Part shown: in pieces, positions 1-5,559 of the stretch | Numbering within the stretch: position 1 is the first letter of the stretch | Layout: every line of letters starts with the position of its first letter | DNA from: CAYMUG01 sp964393575 | GTDB lineage: Bacteria > Patescibacteriota > Minisyncoccia > Spechtbacterales > 2-12-FULL-38-22 | Direction of reading: 5' to 3' | Assembly: GCA_964393575.1 (NCBI GenBank) | Contig: CAYMUG010000026.1 | Location: forward strand, 1 to 8,833 | Length of the DNA stretch: 8,833 nucleotides | Translations under genes and position numbers: made by a program | Notes under the pieces: generated by a model | The model's database searches: none | Told to the model about the DNA's origin: nothing | What the model saw: the letters and a program-made list of their open reading frames with translations, nothing else

Positions 1-4
1 AAAG

Positions 5-25
5 ACTCCGGGCTGAGCCCGGAGT
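5..25 (-). terminator. Rho-independent terminator of the 167-aa membrane protein gene
   Basis: Read on the minus strand, a perfect 9-bp stem (ACTCCGGGC / GCCCGGAGT) with a 3-nt loop is followed by CTTT, where the window ends. It lies 22 nt past the stop codon of the gene ending at 47. The length of the T tract cannot be judged because the window stops there. Confidence 0.75.
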
Positions 26-46
26 TGGTGTGCGAGTTGATGTTTA

Positions 47-550
47 TCAAAATGTCAATTTTTCAGCAAACGGAGTGTTGAAGCTTCTGTCTGTAGTGCC
101 TTCCGGAACACGCAGTATATAGATTGTTCTATAGGTGATTCCGTGGTGAACCATAAACAAATGCCAGTTCATTCCGGATCTTTCATATTTATGGATTTCC
201 ACGTGTGGCTTTACGTTTTTGCTTTCCAGTACAGCTACCTTGTTCGCTTCTGCCTGTACGCTTTCAAATTTTCCGTCTTTATAGTAAGAAAAGTTCCAGG
301 TAAATTTCCCTTCTTTTTGTTGAAGATCTGCATATACAGGGTTTTCTGAATCGGGCGAAACGAGGTCGGCGGCTTCTGTTTGCGTCTCCGGTTTTACCGT
401 GTTTTCAAACGGAATACTTATCAGGGTTGCAACTACAAACCCTAAAGCTGCGAAAAGCACTACTAACTGTACATGTAAACCATCGTGATTCTTTACGGCA
501 TCCCGCATCATCAAAACACCTAGAATAAAACCTATTATTACCCAGATCAT
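47..550 (-). CDS. Small two-helix membrane protein, unknown function (paralogue A)
   Basis: Product of 167 aa that I cannot assign to a named family. Two hydrophobic segments lie at the N-terminus (about residues 2-15 and 26-46), the second ending in the motif ISIPF. A polar linker (about 49-80) and a soluble beta-looking domain (about 82-152) with YYKDG, KPHVEIHKYE and RVPEGT follow. The same order (ISIPF, an aromatic strand, FMVH, VPEG) occurs in the protein encoded at 1239-1802, so the two are paralogues. The ATG at 550 is chosen over an in-frame ATG at 634 because it is preceded by a strong AAAGGAGG ribosome binding site and begins directly with a membrane segment; the longer form would start inside the upstream terminator region. 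The gene ends in TGA-TAA. It lies behind a terminator, so it is either a separate unit or is reached by read-through. Role unknown; it probably sits in the cytoplasmic membrane. Confidence 0.8.
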   Translation of the reverse strand: MIWVIIGFILGVLMMRDAVKNHDGLHVQLVVLFAALGFVVATLISIPFENTVKPETQTEAADLVSPDSENPVYADLQQKEGKFTWNFSYYKDGKFESVQAEANKVAVLESKNVKPHVEIHKYERSGMNWHLFMVHHGITYRTIYILRVPEGTTDRSFNTPFAEKLTF

Positions 551-600
551 TTTCTGCCTCCTTTGTCTGTGTGCTGCGTCAAAAATACCACAATTCAATA

Positions 601-624
601 AAAAGGCAACCCCGAAGGGTTGCC
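601..624 (-). terminator. UUCG-loop intrinsic terminator of the three-gene minus-strand operon
   Basis: On the minus strand an 8-bp stem GGCAACCC / GGGTTGCC closes a TTCG tetraloop (UUCG in RNA, an exceptionally stable loop) and is followed by TTTTTATT. It starts 13 nt after the stop codon of the gene ending at 638. On the plus strand the same hairpin is followed by TTGTTTT, so it could also stop transcription coming the other way. Confidence 0.9.
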
Positions 625-637
625 TTGTTTTCAAGTT

Positions 638-958
638 CTAAATAGAACGGAGTTTTTGAAGAGCTTCGGTTGTCTTAGCTTGATCTGCGCATGTGTGCGC
701 TTCTGTTCTTCTTTTGGAATCTTTTCGTATCTGTCTGGCGACAAGCAGGTAGAGGATGTTTGCACGCAGGCGGGCGCCCGACATCTTGACATTGTCTACA
801 TAAAGCGAGTGTGAACTGTTTCTTACAGAAAATCGTATGTTGTGAACCCACGTAACATAATCAATCCCGGCTGCAGAAGAATCTTTGATCCAGATTATTT
901 TACCCGAAAGAGTTTTACGTATCAATTCTCTCAAGAGTTTCTTTTCCGGTTTACCCAT
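638..958 (-). CDS. Small basic protein, unknown function
   Basis: A 106-aa protein rich in Lys and Arg that I do not recognise. The N-terminal 15 residues look helical and basic. The centre (about 18-60) looks like beta strands (GKIIWIKDSS, NIRFSVRNSS, SLYVDNVKMSG). The C-terminal part is helical and basic. The ATG at 958 is preceded by a near-perfect AGGAGGT box with 5 nt spacing, located inside the end of the upstream gene. The two reading frames overlap by 8 nt, so translation is probably coupled. It is the last gene before the UUCG terminator. Nothing in it identifies an enzyme, and a nucleic-acid-binding or protein-binding role would be a guess. Confidence 0.7.
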   Translation of the reverse strand: MGKPEKKLLRELIRKTLSGKIIWIKDSSAAGIDYVTWVHNIRFSVRNSSHSLYVDNVKMSGARLRANILYLLVARQIRKDSKRRTEAHTCADQAKTTEALQKLRSI

Positions 959-1208
959 TTTCTACCTCCTCTAAAAGTTCTTCTAATTCATCGATTTCGT
1001 GTTGAGTTATAAGAGCTTTGTATACAAGCAGTGCGGCCCTCAGTGCTGAGTTGCACAAGCGCCATTCTTCACCCAAATCCAATATTCCACGGGCAAGTTC
1101 GTAATTTTCTTCGTAAAGCTTTTTAAACTCTCCTACTAGATCTTCATCGCTTAGGTTTGTTATTTCATCTCCAACTTGTTCTATTACCTCCAACTGTATT
1201 TTAGTCAT
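951..1208 (-). CDS. Small acidic helical protein, unknown function
   Basis: An 85-aa acidic, apparently all-helical protein with no recognised motif. The C-terminus is a Glu-rich helix (HEIDELEELLEEVENG) and the middle contains EFKKLYEENYELARG. The start at 1208 has only a G-rich site (GAGGGGG, about 5 nt upstream), weaker than those of its neighbours. It lies 30 nt after the stop of the upstream membrane protein gene and overlaps the downstream basic protein gene by 8 nt, so the three are one operon. The acidic-then-basic pair, with overlapping frames, resembles how interacting partners are often arranged, but no sequence similarity supports a toxin-antitoxin or other specific assignment. 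Confidence 0.7.
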   Translation of the reverse strand: MTKIQLEVIEQVGDEITNLSDEDLVGEFKKLYEENYELARGILDLGEEWRLCNSALRAALLVYKALITQHEIDELEELLEEVENG

Positions 1209-1238
1209 AAATACCCCCTCTCTCGGTTGTCACAATTA

Positions 1239-1802
1239 TCACTCAAGATCCATTTCAACTTCAGTTGTTATAGACCCCTCAGGTACGTAAAGGGTGTATG
1301 TTGCATTGCTCACATCGTGACTGAAATGAACCATAAATTTTTCAAAACGCACAGAGGCTTCCGGTCTTACGGTTTTTGTTATCAAGAGAGCGTCTGATCT
1401 TTTCTCCTCTATTATGCGGGTGCGTGAAGCCGGTACTTTGTCATTTAGTATTGCTCCGTCTTCTCCTTTATAGAAGTAAGTGTAATACAAGCTGCCGTCC
1501 ACGCTGCCGGAACCCAGAACAAAATCTCCCCGGGCTCCGAAGTTGTCCTTCGTTGCCACAAGTTCTGTCTCTTCTATAATTTTCTCGTTTTCAATTGTTG
1601 AGGGGAACGGTATACTTATTATTGCTGCTACAAAGAAAGCTATTACCGCCGCAACCGCTGCCCAAAATGTGCTTACTGCTATTACGTATATCGCTTTATC
1701 CCACCATCCAGCCCGGTTATAGGATGTCGCAACGGATTCCGCAACACTCGCTACCACGCTTATTATAAAGGCGATCACAGAGGCTCCTACAATCAGCACC
1801 AT
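1239..1802 (-). CDS. Small two-helix membrane protein, unknown function (paralogue B)
   Basis: Product of 187 aa, unrecognised. Hydrophobic segments lie at about residues 2-25 and 37-66, the second again ending in ISIPF. A linker and a soluble domain (about 100-178) with LYYTYFYKGEDG, EKFMVHF and TLYVPEGS follow. Shared order and motifs with the protein at 47-550 mark them as paralogues. The ATG at 1802 is preferred over one at 1829: it has AAAAGGAG 6 nt upstream and puts a membrane helix at the very N-terminus, whereas the longer start lacks a site. It is the first gene of a minus-strand operon continuing with the 85-aa and 106-aa genes. The pair of membrane paralogues around two small soluble genes is typical of accessory or phage-like gene clusters, but no integrase, phage gene or repeat boundary is visible. 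Confidence 0.8.
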   Translation of the reverse strand: MVLIVGASVIAFIISVVASVAESVATSYNRAGWWDKAIYVIAVSTFWAAVAAVIAFFVAAIISIPFPSTIENEKIIEETELVATKDNFGARGDFVLGSGSVDGSLYYTYFYKGEDGAILNDKVPASRTRIIEEKRSDALLITKTVRPEASVRFEKFMVHFSHDVSNATYTLYVPEGSITTEVEMDLE

Positions 1803-1829
1803 CTTCCTCTCCTTTTGCAGGTTGAGCAA

Positions 1830-1858
1830 ACTTTACCACTTATTTTAAACAAACGCAA
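1830..1858 (-). promoter_or_regulatory. Candidate promoter of the minus-strand operon
   Basis: On the minus strand TTGCGT (1858-1853) and TAAAGT (1835-1830) are separated by 17 nt. Initiation near 1823 would leave a leader of about 20 nt containing the AAAAGGAG site of the gene starting at 1802. Both hexamers match the consensus only partly, and the AT-rich stretch offers alternatives such as TAAAAT. Confidence 0.35.
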
Positions 1859-1878
1859 CCTCTAATAGAAGTCCGTGC

Positions 1879-1940
1879 AACGGGGTTAGACCACCGTTAT
1901 TTTATTGTTGTTACGCAATATGCTCCGTAACAATCTTTTT
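1879..1940. other. Two hairpins in the divergent intergenic region
   Basis: The 209-bp gap between the divergent genes (1803-2011) holds two inverted repeats. The first pairs AACGG-GGT (1879-1886) with ACC-CCGTT (1890-1898, one bulged A at 1893) and is followed by ATTTTATTG. The second pairs TTGTTACG (1908-1915) with CGTAACAA (1926-1933) and is followed by TCTTTTT. On the plus strand both look like intrinsic terminators, yet no plus-strand gene precedes them. They could end an unseen short RNA, insulate polX from antisense-side transcription, or serve as operators. Confidence 0.5.
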
Positions 1941-1974
1941 CAGGTGTTTACAAGCTCTTGCACCTTACGCCCCC

Positions 1975-2003
1975 TTAATAGTTTCCCTAAAGTGCCGTAT
2001 AAT
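1975..2003 (+). promoter_or_regulatory. polX promoter giving a leaderless transcript
   Basis: A perfect TATAAT lies at 1998-2003, with a weak TTAATA at 1975-1980 and 17 nt between. Initiation 6-8 nt past the -10 box would fall at about 2009-2011, immediately before the polX ATG at 2012. No ribosome binding site is visible, which fits leaderless translation. Confidence 0.65.
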
Positions 2004-2011
2004 GAATACGT

Positions 2012-3760
2012 ATGCCAAGGGAAATCAACAGAGAAGTAGCCCATATTTTTGAAGAAATGGGATTTATGTATGAGGCGAAAGACGATAAATTCAGACAACG
2101 CGCCTACCACCGCGGTGCCGAAACCGTAAATAATCTCTCGCAAGATATAGAGCAAATATACAAAGAAGGAGGCGTAGAAAAACTTGCGGGTTTACCGGGA
2201 GTAGGGCAAGGCATGGCGGAAAAAATAGAAGAGTATATAAAAACCGGAAAAATAAAAGAGTACGCGAAACTCAAAAAAGATATACCTGTTAACTTTGAAC
2301 AGTTAACATCCGTAGAAGGTGTAGGCCCTAAAACCGTACAGGTTTTATATAAAGAACTAGGCGTTAAAGATATTGATGACCTGGAGGTGGCTGCTAAGAA
2401 AGGTAAAATAAGAGATCTTGAAGGATTCGGCAAAAAAACAGAGGAAAATATATTAGAGGGCATAGGTTTTATTAGGGAATCCGGCGGAAGAATGCTTCTC
2501 GGGGATGTGTTGCCCTACGCCCGTGAGTTGGTTGGTAAAATTAAAAATATCGCGGGAGTTGAGCGGGCGGAAGAGTCCGGATCCCTCCGCAGGCGGAAAG
2601 AAACCATAGGAGACGTTGATATATTGGTGGTGGCTGAAAACCCGAAAAAGGTATTTGATTATGTGGAGAAAGACCCCGGCGTAGTTAAAGTTTGGGGGAA
2701 AGGAGAGACAAAGCTTTCCGTGCACCTGGACAGGGGCTTTGATATAGACGTGAGAATTGTACCTAAAGAAAGTTATGGTGCTGCTTTACAGTACTTTACA
2801 GGCAGCAAGGCACATAATGTTAAGTTGCGGCAGATTGCAATTGATAAAGGATATAAACTTAACGAATACGGATTATTTGAAGAAGGAAAAAACGAAGAAA
2901 AAAATTTAGCTTCGGGCAAAGAAGAGGAGTATATCTACCAAAAACTCGGTTTAGAATGGATGCCTCCCGAGCTTCGCACAGATACAGGTGAAATAGAGGC
3001 CGCTCAAAATAAAAAACTGCCGGAGCTTGTGGAATATGGATCCCTCAAAGGCGATGCTCAAATACAAACGAATTGGACTGACGGGAAAAACAGCATTGAA
3101 GAGATGGCAAAAGAAGCTAAGCGTATGGGATTAGAGTATATCGTTATTACTGACCACACAAAAAGTTTGGAAGTGACAGGCGGGCTTAACGGGGAAGATC
3201 TTTTGCGCCAAAAGGAAGAAATTAAAAAAATAAATAATAAATTTAACAGTTTTACTATATTCAGCGGGTCCGAATGCGATATATTAAAAGACGGCTCCCT
3301 TGATATAGAAGACGAGGTATTAAGCCAGCTTGATGTTGTGGGCATATCCGTACATTCATACTTTAATTTATCACAAAAAGAACAAACGGAGCGTGTGCTT
3401 AAGGCAATGAATAACCCAAACGCGGATATACTTTTTCACCCCACAGGAAGACGCATAAATAAACGCCCGCCCATTGATATTGACATAAAAGCTGTTATAA
3501 ATGAAGCTGAGAAGACCGGTACGGTTCTTGAGGTAAACGCCCATCCCGAGCGGTTGGATTTGCGTGATGAGTATATACGAATGGCGGTGGATAAAGGGGT
3601 TAAAATGTGTATTAATACAGACGCGCATTCTACAGAGATGCTCGACTATCTGGAGTACGGGGTTGCCCAGGCCAGGCGCGGATGGGCTTCGGAAAAAAAT
3701 ATCATAAACACTCTTCCGGCGGAAAAATTTTTGAAGGCGGCGGCTGGTTCCGGGTCATAA
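2012..3760 (+). CDS. DNA polymerase/3'-5' exonuclease PolX (family X polymerase with PHP domain)
   Basis: A 582-aa protein, the usual length for bacterial PolX, which fills short gaps in DNA repair and trims 3' ends with its PHP domain. An N-terminal 8-kDa-like domain carries helix-hairpin-helix motifs at about 61-72 (LPGVGQGMAEKI), 101-113 and 136-148. The palm has the nucleotidyltransferase signature GSLRRRKETIGDVD (190-203), with D201 and D203 and the third carboxylate D246 in DIDVRIV, followed by YFTGSKAHNVKLR (261-273). The PHP domain (about 345-575) keeps TDH (D381, H382), E421, SVHS (H448), FHPTGR (H476) and NTDAHS (D537, H539). Its first metal motif reads Q350-x-Q352 instead of H-x-H, so metal binding may be altered. 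The ATG at 2012 follows a TATAAT by 8 nt without a ribosome site. purF follows 59 nt later and is probably cotranscribed. Confidence 0.95.
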   Translation: MPREINREVAHIFEEMGFMYEAKDDKFRQRAYHRGAETVNNLSQDIEQIYKEGGVEKLAGLPGVGQGMAEKIEEYIKTGKIKEYAKLKKDIPVNFEQLTSVEGVGPKTVQVLYKELGVKDIDDLEVAAKKGKIRDLEGFGKKTEENILEGIGFIRESGGRMLLGDVLPYARELVGKIKNIAGVERAEESGSLRRRKETIGDVDILVVAENPKKVFDYVEKDPGVVKVWGKGETKLSVHLDRGFDIDVRIVPKESYGAALQYFTGSKAHNVKLRQIAIDKGYKLNEYGLFEEGKNEEKNLASGKEEEYIYQKLGLEWMPPELRTDTGEIEAAQNKKLPELVEYGSLKGDAQIQTNWTDGKNSIEEMAKEAKRMGLEYIVITDHTKSLEVTGGLNGEDLLRQKEEIKKINNKFNSFTIFSGSECDILKDGSLDIEDEVLSQLDVVGISVHSYFNLSQKEQTERVLKAMNNPNADILFHPTGRRINKRPPIDIDIKAVINEAEKTGTVLEVNAHPERLDLRDEYIRMAVDKGVKMCINTDAHSTEMLDYLEYGVAQARRGWASEKNIINTLPAEKFLKAAAGSGS

Positions 3761-3819
3761 AGCTCTTTGTGAACCGAAATCAGTTGCTCTTTAAAACCCC
3801 GAAAGAAAGGAAGCAGAGA

Positions 3820-5319
3820 ATGAAAAAGCCGCAGAACGAACACCGGGCGAATCAGGGCAGAAAGCTTCAAAGCCAATACAACCAACACTCAGAAAAGCCG
3901 CAGGATAAATGTGGTGTTTTCGGTGCGGTATCTAAAACAGGTTTCCTATCGGATTTAGCCGGACCTTACATTTATCTGGGCATTGGTTCACTTCAACATC
4001 GTGGAAAGGAGGCCGCCGGAATAAGTGTTTTTCGTGATGGAGAAATAGAAACACATAAAGACAAGGGTTTGGTGGGAGATGTATTCACACCGCACGAAAA
4101 CCACAGCCCGCTTTCTTCGTTGGGAGGTTCCGCCGGCATAGCTCATACCCGCTATTCCACCCGGGGCAAAAGCGGAAAAGCGAATTTACATCCTATTGAA
4201 TTTGAATTTGACAACAAGCCCGCCGCAATAGCCCACAACGGAAACCTTATTAATGTGCAGGAAATGAGCGATATACTGGCAGAGCGTGGAGTTTTTGACA
4301 TAGAAGGCACTTCGGATACTGTCCTGCTTGCCGCTCTTGTTGCAAGCAGCAAACAGCCCGATTTTGAAAGCGCCTGCGTAGAAACTCTTAACCTGGTTAA
4401 AGGCGCCTTTAGCTTGATAGCTTTGTACGACGGTGAAATATATGCAGCCAAAGATAGCCACAGCTTTCGCCCTCTCTGTATTGCTGAAAACGAGGATTTT
4501 TATCTGATAGCGAGTGAAACTTGTGCTACAGACAAACTTGGTGCGAGGTTTATTGGGGAGCTTGAAGCAGGCGATTTGTGCCGCGTGGGTTCTAATTACG
4601 CGGGTGTGCGTAAGTGGTGCGGGGTAAACGAAATAAATACCCGTACCTGTGTTTTTGAGGGCCACTATTTAAGCCATCCGAATAGTCGCTGGGTGGATAC
4701 GGTTCGGGTGAGCGGCTTTCGCGAAACTTGCGGCCGAATACTTGCTACAGAGCACCCTTTTGTTGATGAGCACATCGATGTTGTAGCTGCCGTACCGGAT
4801 TCAGGCAATCATGCTGCCGAAGGTTTTTTTAACCAGATTCGTAAATCTCACCCCGAGGCACACTTTAAAAGGATTATAGAGCGTGACCACAACACAGGAC
4901 GCACATTTATTGAGGCGATTAAAAGCAGACGCCATGAATTTCCCCGGATCAAGTTTAGCATTAATCCGGATATTGTTTACGGGAAAAATATAGTCCTGGT
5001 GGACGACAGTGTTGTGCGCAGTCATACAATGAGTTTTTTGATACCCGAATGCAGACGTTTTGGGGCAAACAAAGTTTTTGTGTGTTCGGCGTCTCCTCCC
5101 ATAAAATACAGCTGTCATTTTGGAGTTGATACACCGGATAATGATGAATTAATCGCTCATAATAAAAACATACAGCAAATTTGTGAAGAAATTTATGCTG
5201 ATGATCTTAGATATCTAAGCATAGAGGGACAACGCACCGCTCTTAAGTATTGCGGCTTTAACTCGCAATCTGTATGCGAGGCCTGTATGACCGGAGAGTA
5301 CCCAATACCTATCTCTTAG
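3820..5319 (+). CDS. Amidophosphoribosyltransferase (glutamine PRPP amidotransferase)
   Basis: PurF makes 5-phosphoribosylamine from PRPP and glutamine, the first step of purine synthesis, in the cytosol. The 499-aa product has an N-terminal-nucleophile glutaminase domain: C31 in CGVFG is the catalytic residue, with HTRYST (R111), AHNGNL (N140, G141) and TSDT (D166). The phosphoribosyltransferase half has VPDSG (325-329), GRTFI and the PRPP loop VDDSVVRSHT (394-403). Four Cys (C277, C432, C486, C489) match the iron-sulfur ligand positions of the Bacillus-type enzyme. The ATG at 3820 has AAGGAA 7 nt upstream; the frame stays open back to 3682 inside polX, but that start has no support. Oddities: 30 residues before the nucleophile (11 in B. 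subtilis as I recall), and RSHT where RGTT is usual. No other purine gene is in view. It ends in a strong terminator. Confidence 0.92.
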   Translation: MKKPQNEHRANQGRKLQSQYNQHSEKPQDKCGVFGAVSKTGFLSDLAGPYIYLGIGSLQHRGKEAAGISVFRDGEIETHKDKGLVGDVFTPHENHSPLSSLGGSAGIAHTRYSTRGKSGKANLHPIEFEFDNKPAAIAHNGNLINVQEMSDILAERGVFDIEGTSDTVLLAALVASSKQPDFESACVETLNLVKGAFSLIALYDGEIYAAKDSHSFRPLCIAENEDFYLIASETCATDKLGARFIGELEAGDLCRVGSNYAGVRKWCGVNEINTRTCVFEGHYLSHPNSRWVDTVRVSGFRETCGRILATEHPFVDEHIDVVAAVPDSGNHAAEGFFNQIRKSHPEAHFKRIIERDHNTGRTFIEAIKSRRHEFPRIKFSINPDIVYGKNIVLVDDSVVRSHTMSFLIPECRRFGANKVFVCSASPPIKYSCHFGVDTPDNDELIAHNKNIQQICEEIYADDLRYLSIEGQRTALKYCGFNSQSVCEACMTGEYPIPIS

Positions 5320-5341
5320 TTAGTCCTTTAGAATGCATACG

Positions 5342-5369
5342 CCCCGTACTGTTACAGGTACGGGGTTTT
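5342..5369 (+). terminator. Rho-independent terminator of polX-purF
   Basis: An 8-bp perfect stem CCCCGTAC / GTACGGGG with an 8-nt loop is followed directly by TTTTG. It starts 22 nt after the purF stop codon. Confidence 0.9.
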
Positions 5370-5373
5370 GTTA

Positions 5374-5382
5374 TGGTAGAAT
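5374..5382 (+). promoter_or_regulatory. Candidate extended -10 promoter for ruvA
   Basis: TGGTAGAAT (TG, one base, then TAGAAT) lies just after the purF terminator. No good -35 box is seen. If used, transcription would begin near 5389 and the whole heptad inverted repeat and the start-codon hairpin would form a leader of about 170 nt for ruvA. Confidence 0.35.
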
Positions 5383-5406
5383 GTAATTAAGCTCACTCCG
5401 CCAAGC

Positions 5407-5504
5407 TGACATTTGACACCTGACACCTGACAAAATCGTCCCTCGATTTTCCGGGCGCTCGCAAAGCGAGCGCAGTCAAAAGTTAAAAGTCAATTGTCAA
5501 ATGT
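5407..5504. repeat. Inverted array of TGAC heptads with two nested hairpins
   Basis: The left arm has TGAC at 5407, 5414, 5421 and 5428; the right arm has GTCA, GTTA, GTCA, GTCA at 5475, 5482, 5489 and 5496. Spacing is exactly 7 nt throughout. ACATTTGACA (5409-5418) pairs perfectly with TGTCAAATGT (5495-5504). Further in, the TGAC cores pair while the 3-nt spacers mostly do not. Inside the arms are two smaller hairpins: AAAATCG / CGATTTT (5432-5450) and a GC-rich one at 5455-5473. An outer CTCCGCC (5396-5402) can also pair with GGCGGAG (5513-5519). The DNA between purF and ruvA contains no gene. Confidence 0.8.
5455..5473. repeat. GCGCTCGC-AAA-GCGAGCGC hairpin
   Basis: A perfect 8-bp palindromic stem with an AAA loop, nested in the heptad element. 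No T tract follows on the plus strand, so it is not an ordinary terminator. A shorter version of the same stem (GCTCGC / GCGAGC) adjoins the second heptad element at 8545. Confidence 0.8.
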
Positions 5505-5558
5505 TTTTGTGAGGCGGAGCAGGTTACAGTCCTGTACCCTGCGGAGCCGAACAAAAAC
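5503..5558 (+). promoter_or_regulatory. 56-nt structured hairpin abutting the ruvA start codon
   Basis: GTTTTTGT (5503-5510) pairs perfectly with ACAAAAAC (5551-5558). Inward come a GA/GA pair of opposed bases (tandem sheared G-A type), GGC / GCC (5513-5515 with 5546-5548), a symmetric GGA/GGA internal loop, GC/GC, AGG/CCT, one T-C mismatch and TACAG / CTGTA around 5525-5536. The ruvA ATG is at 5560, one base past the stem. The only Shine-Dalgarno-like bases (GGAG, 5543-5546) lie in an internal loop, so the fold could control ruvA translation. It could equally be a small palindromic mobile repeat that inserted here. I do not recognise it as a known RNA family. Confidence 0.65.
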
Positions 5559-5559
5559 C

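Noticed and set aside
951..1208. Toxin-antitoxin pair (85-aa acidic and 106-aa basic proteins)
   Set aside because: Size and overlap fit, but neither protein shows a DNA-binding antitoxin motif or a toxin fold signature, so the label would be a guess.
1940..2155. Minus-strand reading frame of 71 codons over the polX start
   Set aside because: It lies opposite the polX promoter and the well-conserved N-terminus and has no ribosome site; it is a shadow frame.
3682..3819. Upstream in-frame start of purF overlapping polX
   Set aside because: It adds 46 residues unlike any PurF leader, has no ribosome site, and lies inside the conserved end of polX. ATG 3820 has a good site.
4152..4665. Long minus-strand open frames opposite purF
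   Set aside because: They run antisense to the conserved glutaminase coding region and show no recognisable protein features.
5407..5504. Short tandem units as a CRISPR array
   Set aside because: Units are 7 nt with a 4-nt core, inverted about a centre, with no repeats of 24-40 nt, no unique spacers and no cas genes.
5494..5559. TTG start giving RuvA a 22-residue N-terminal extension
   Set aside because: The extension is encoded by the heptad repeat and the hairpin, while MIAYIRGKI at 5560 is the normal RuvA N-terminus.
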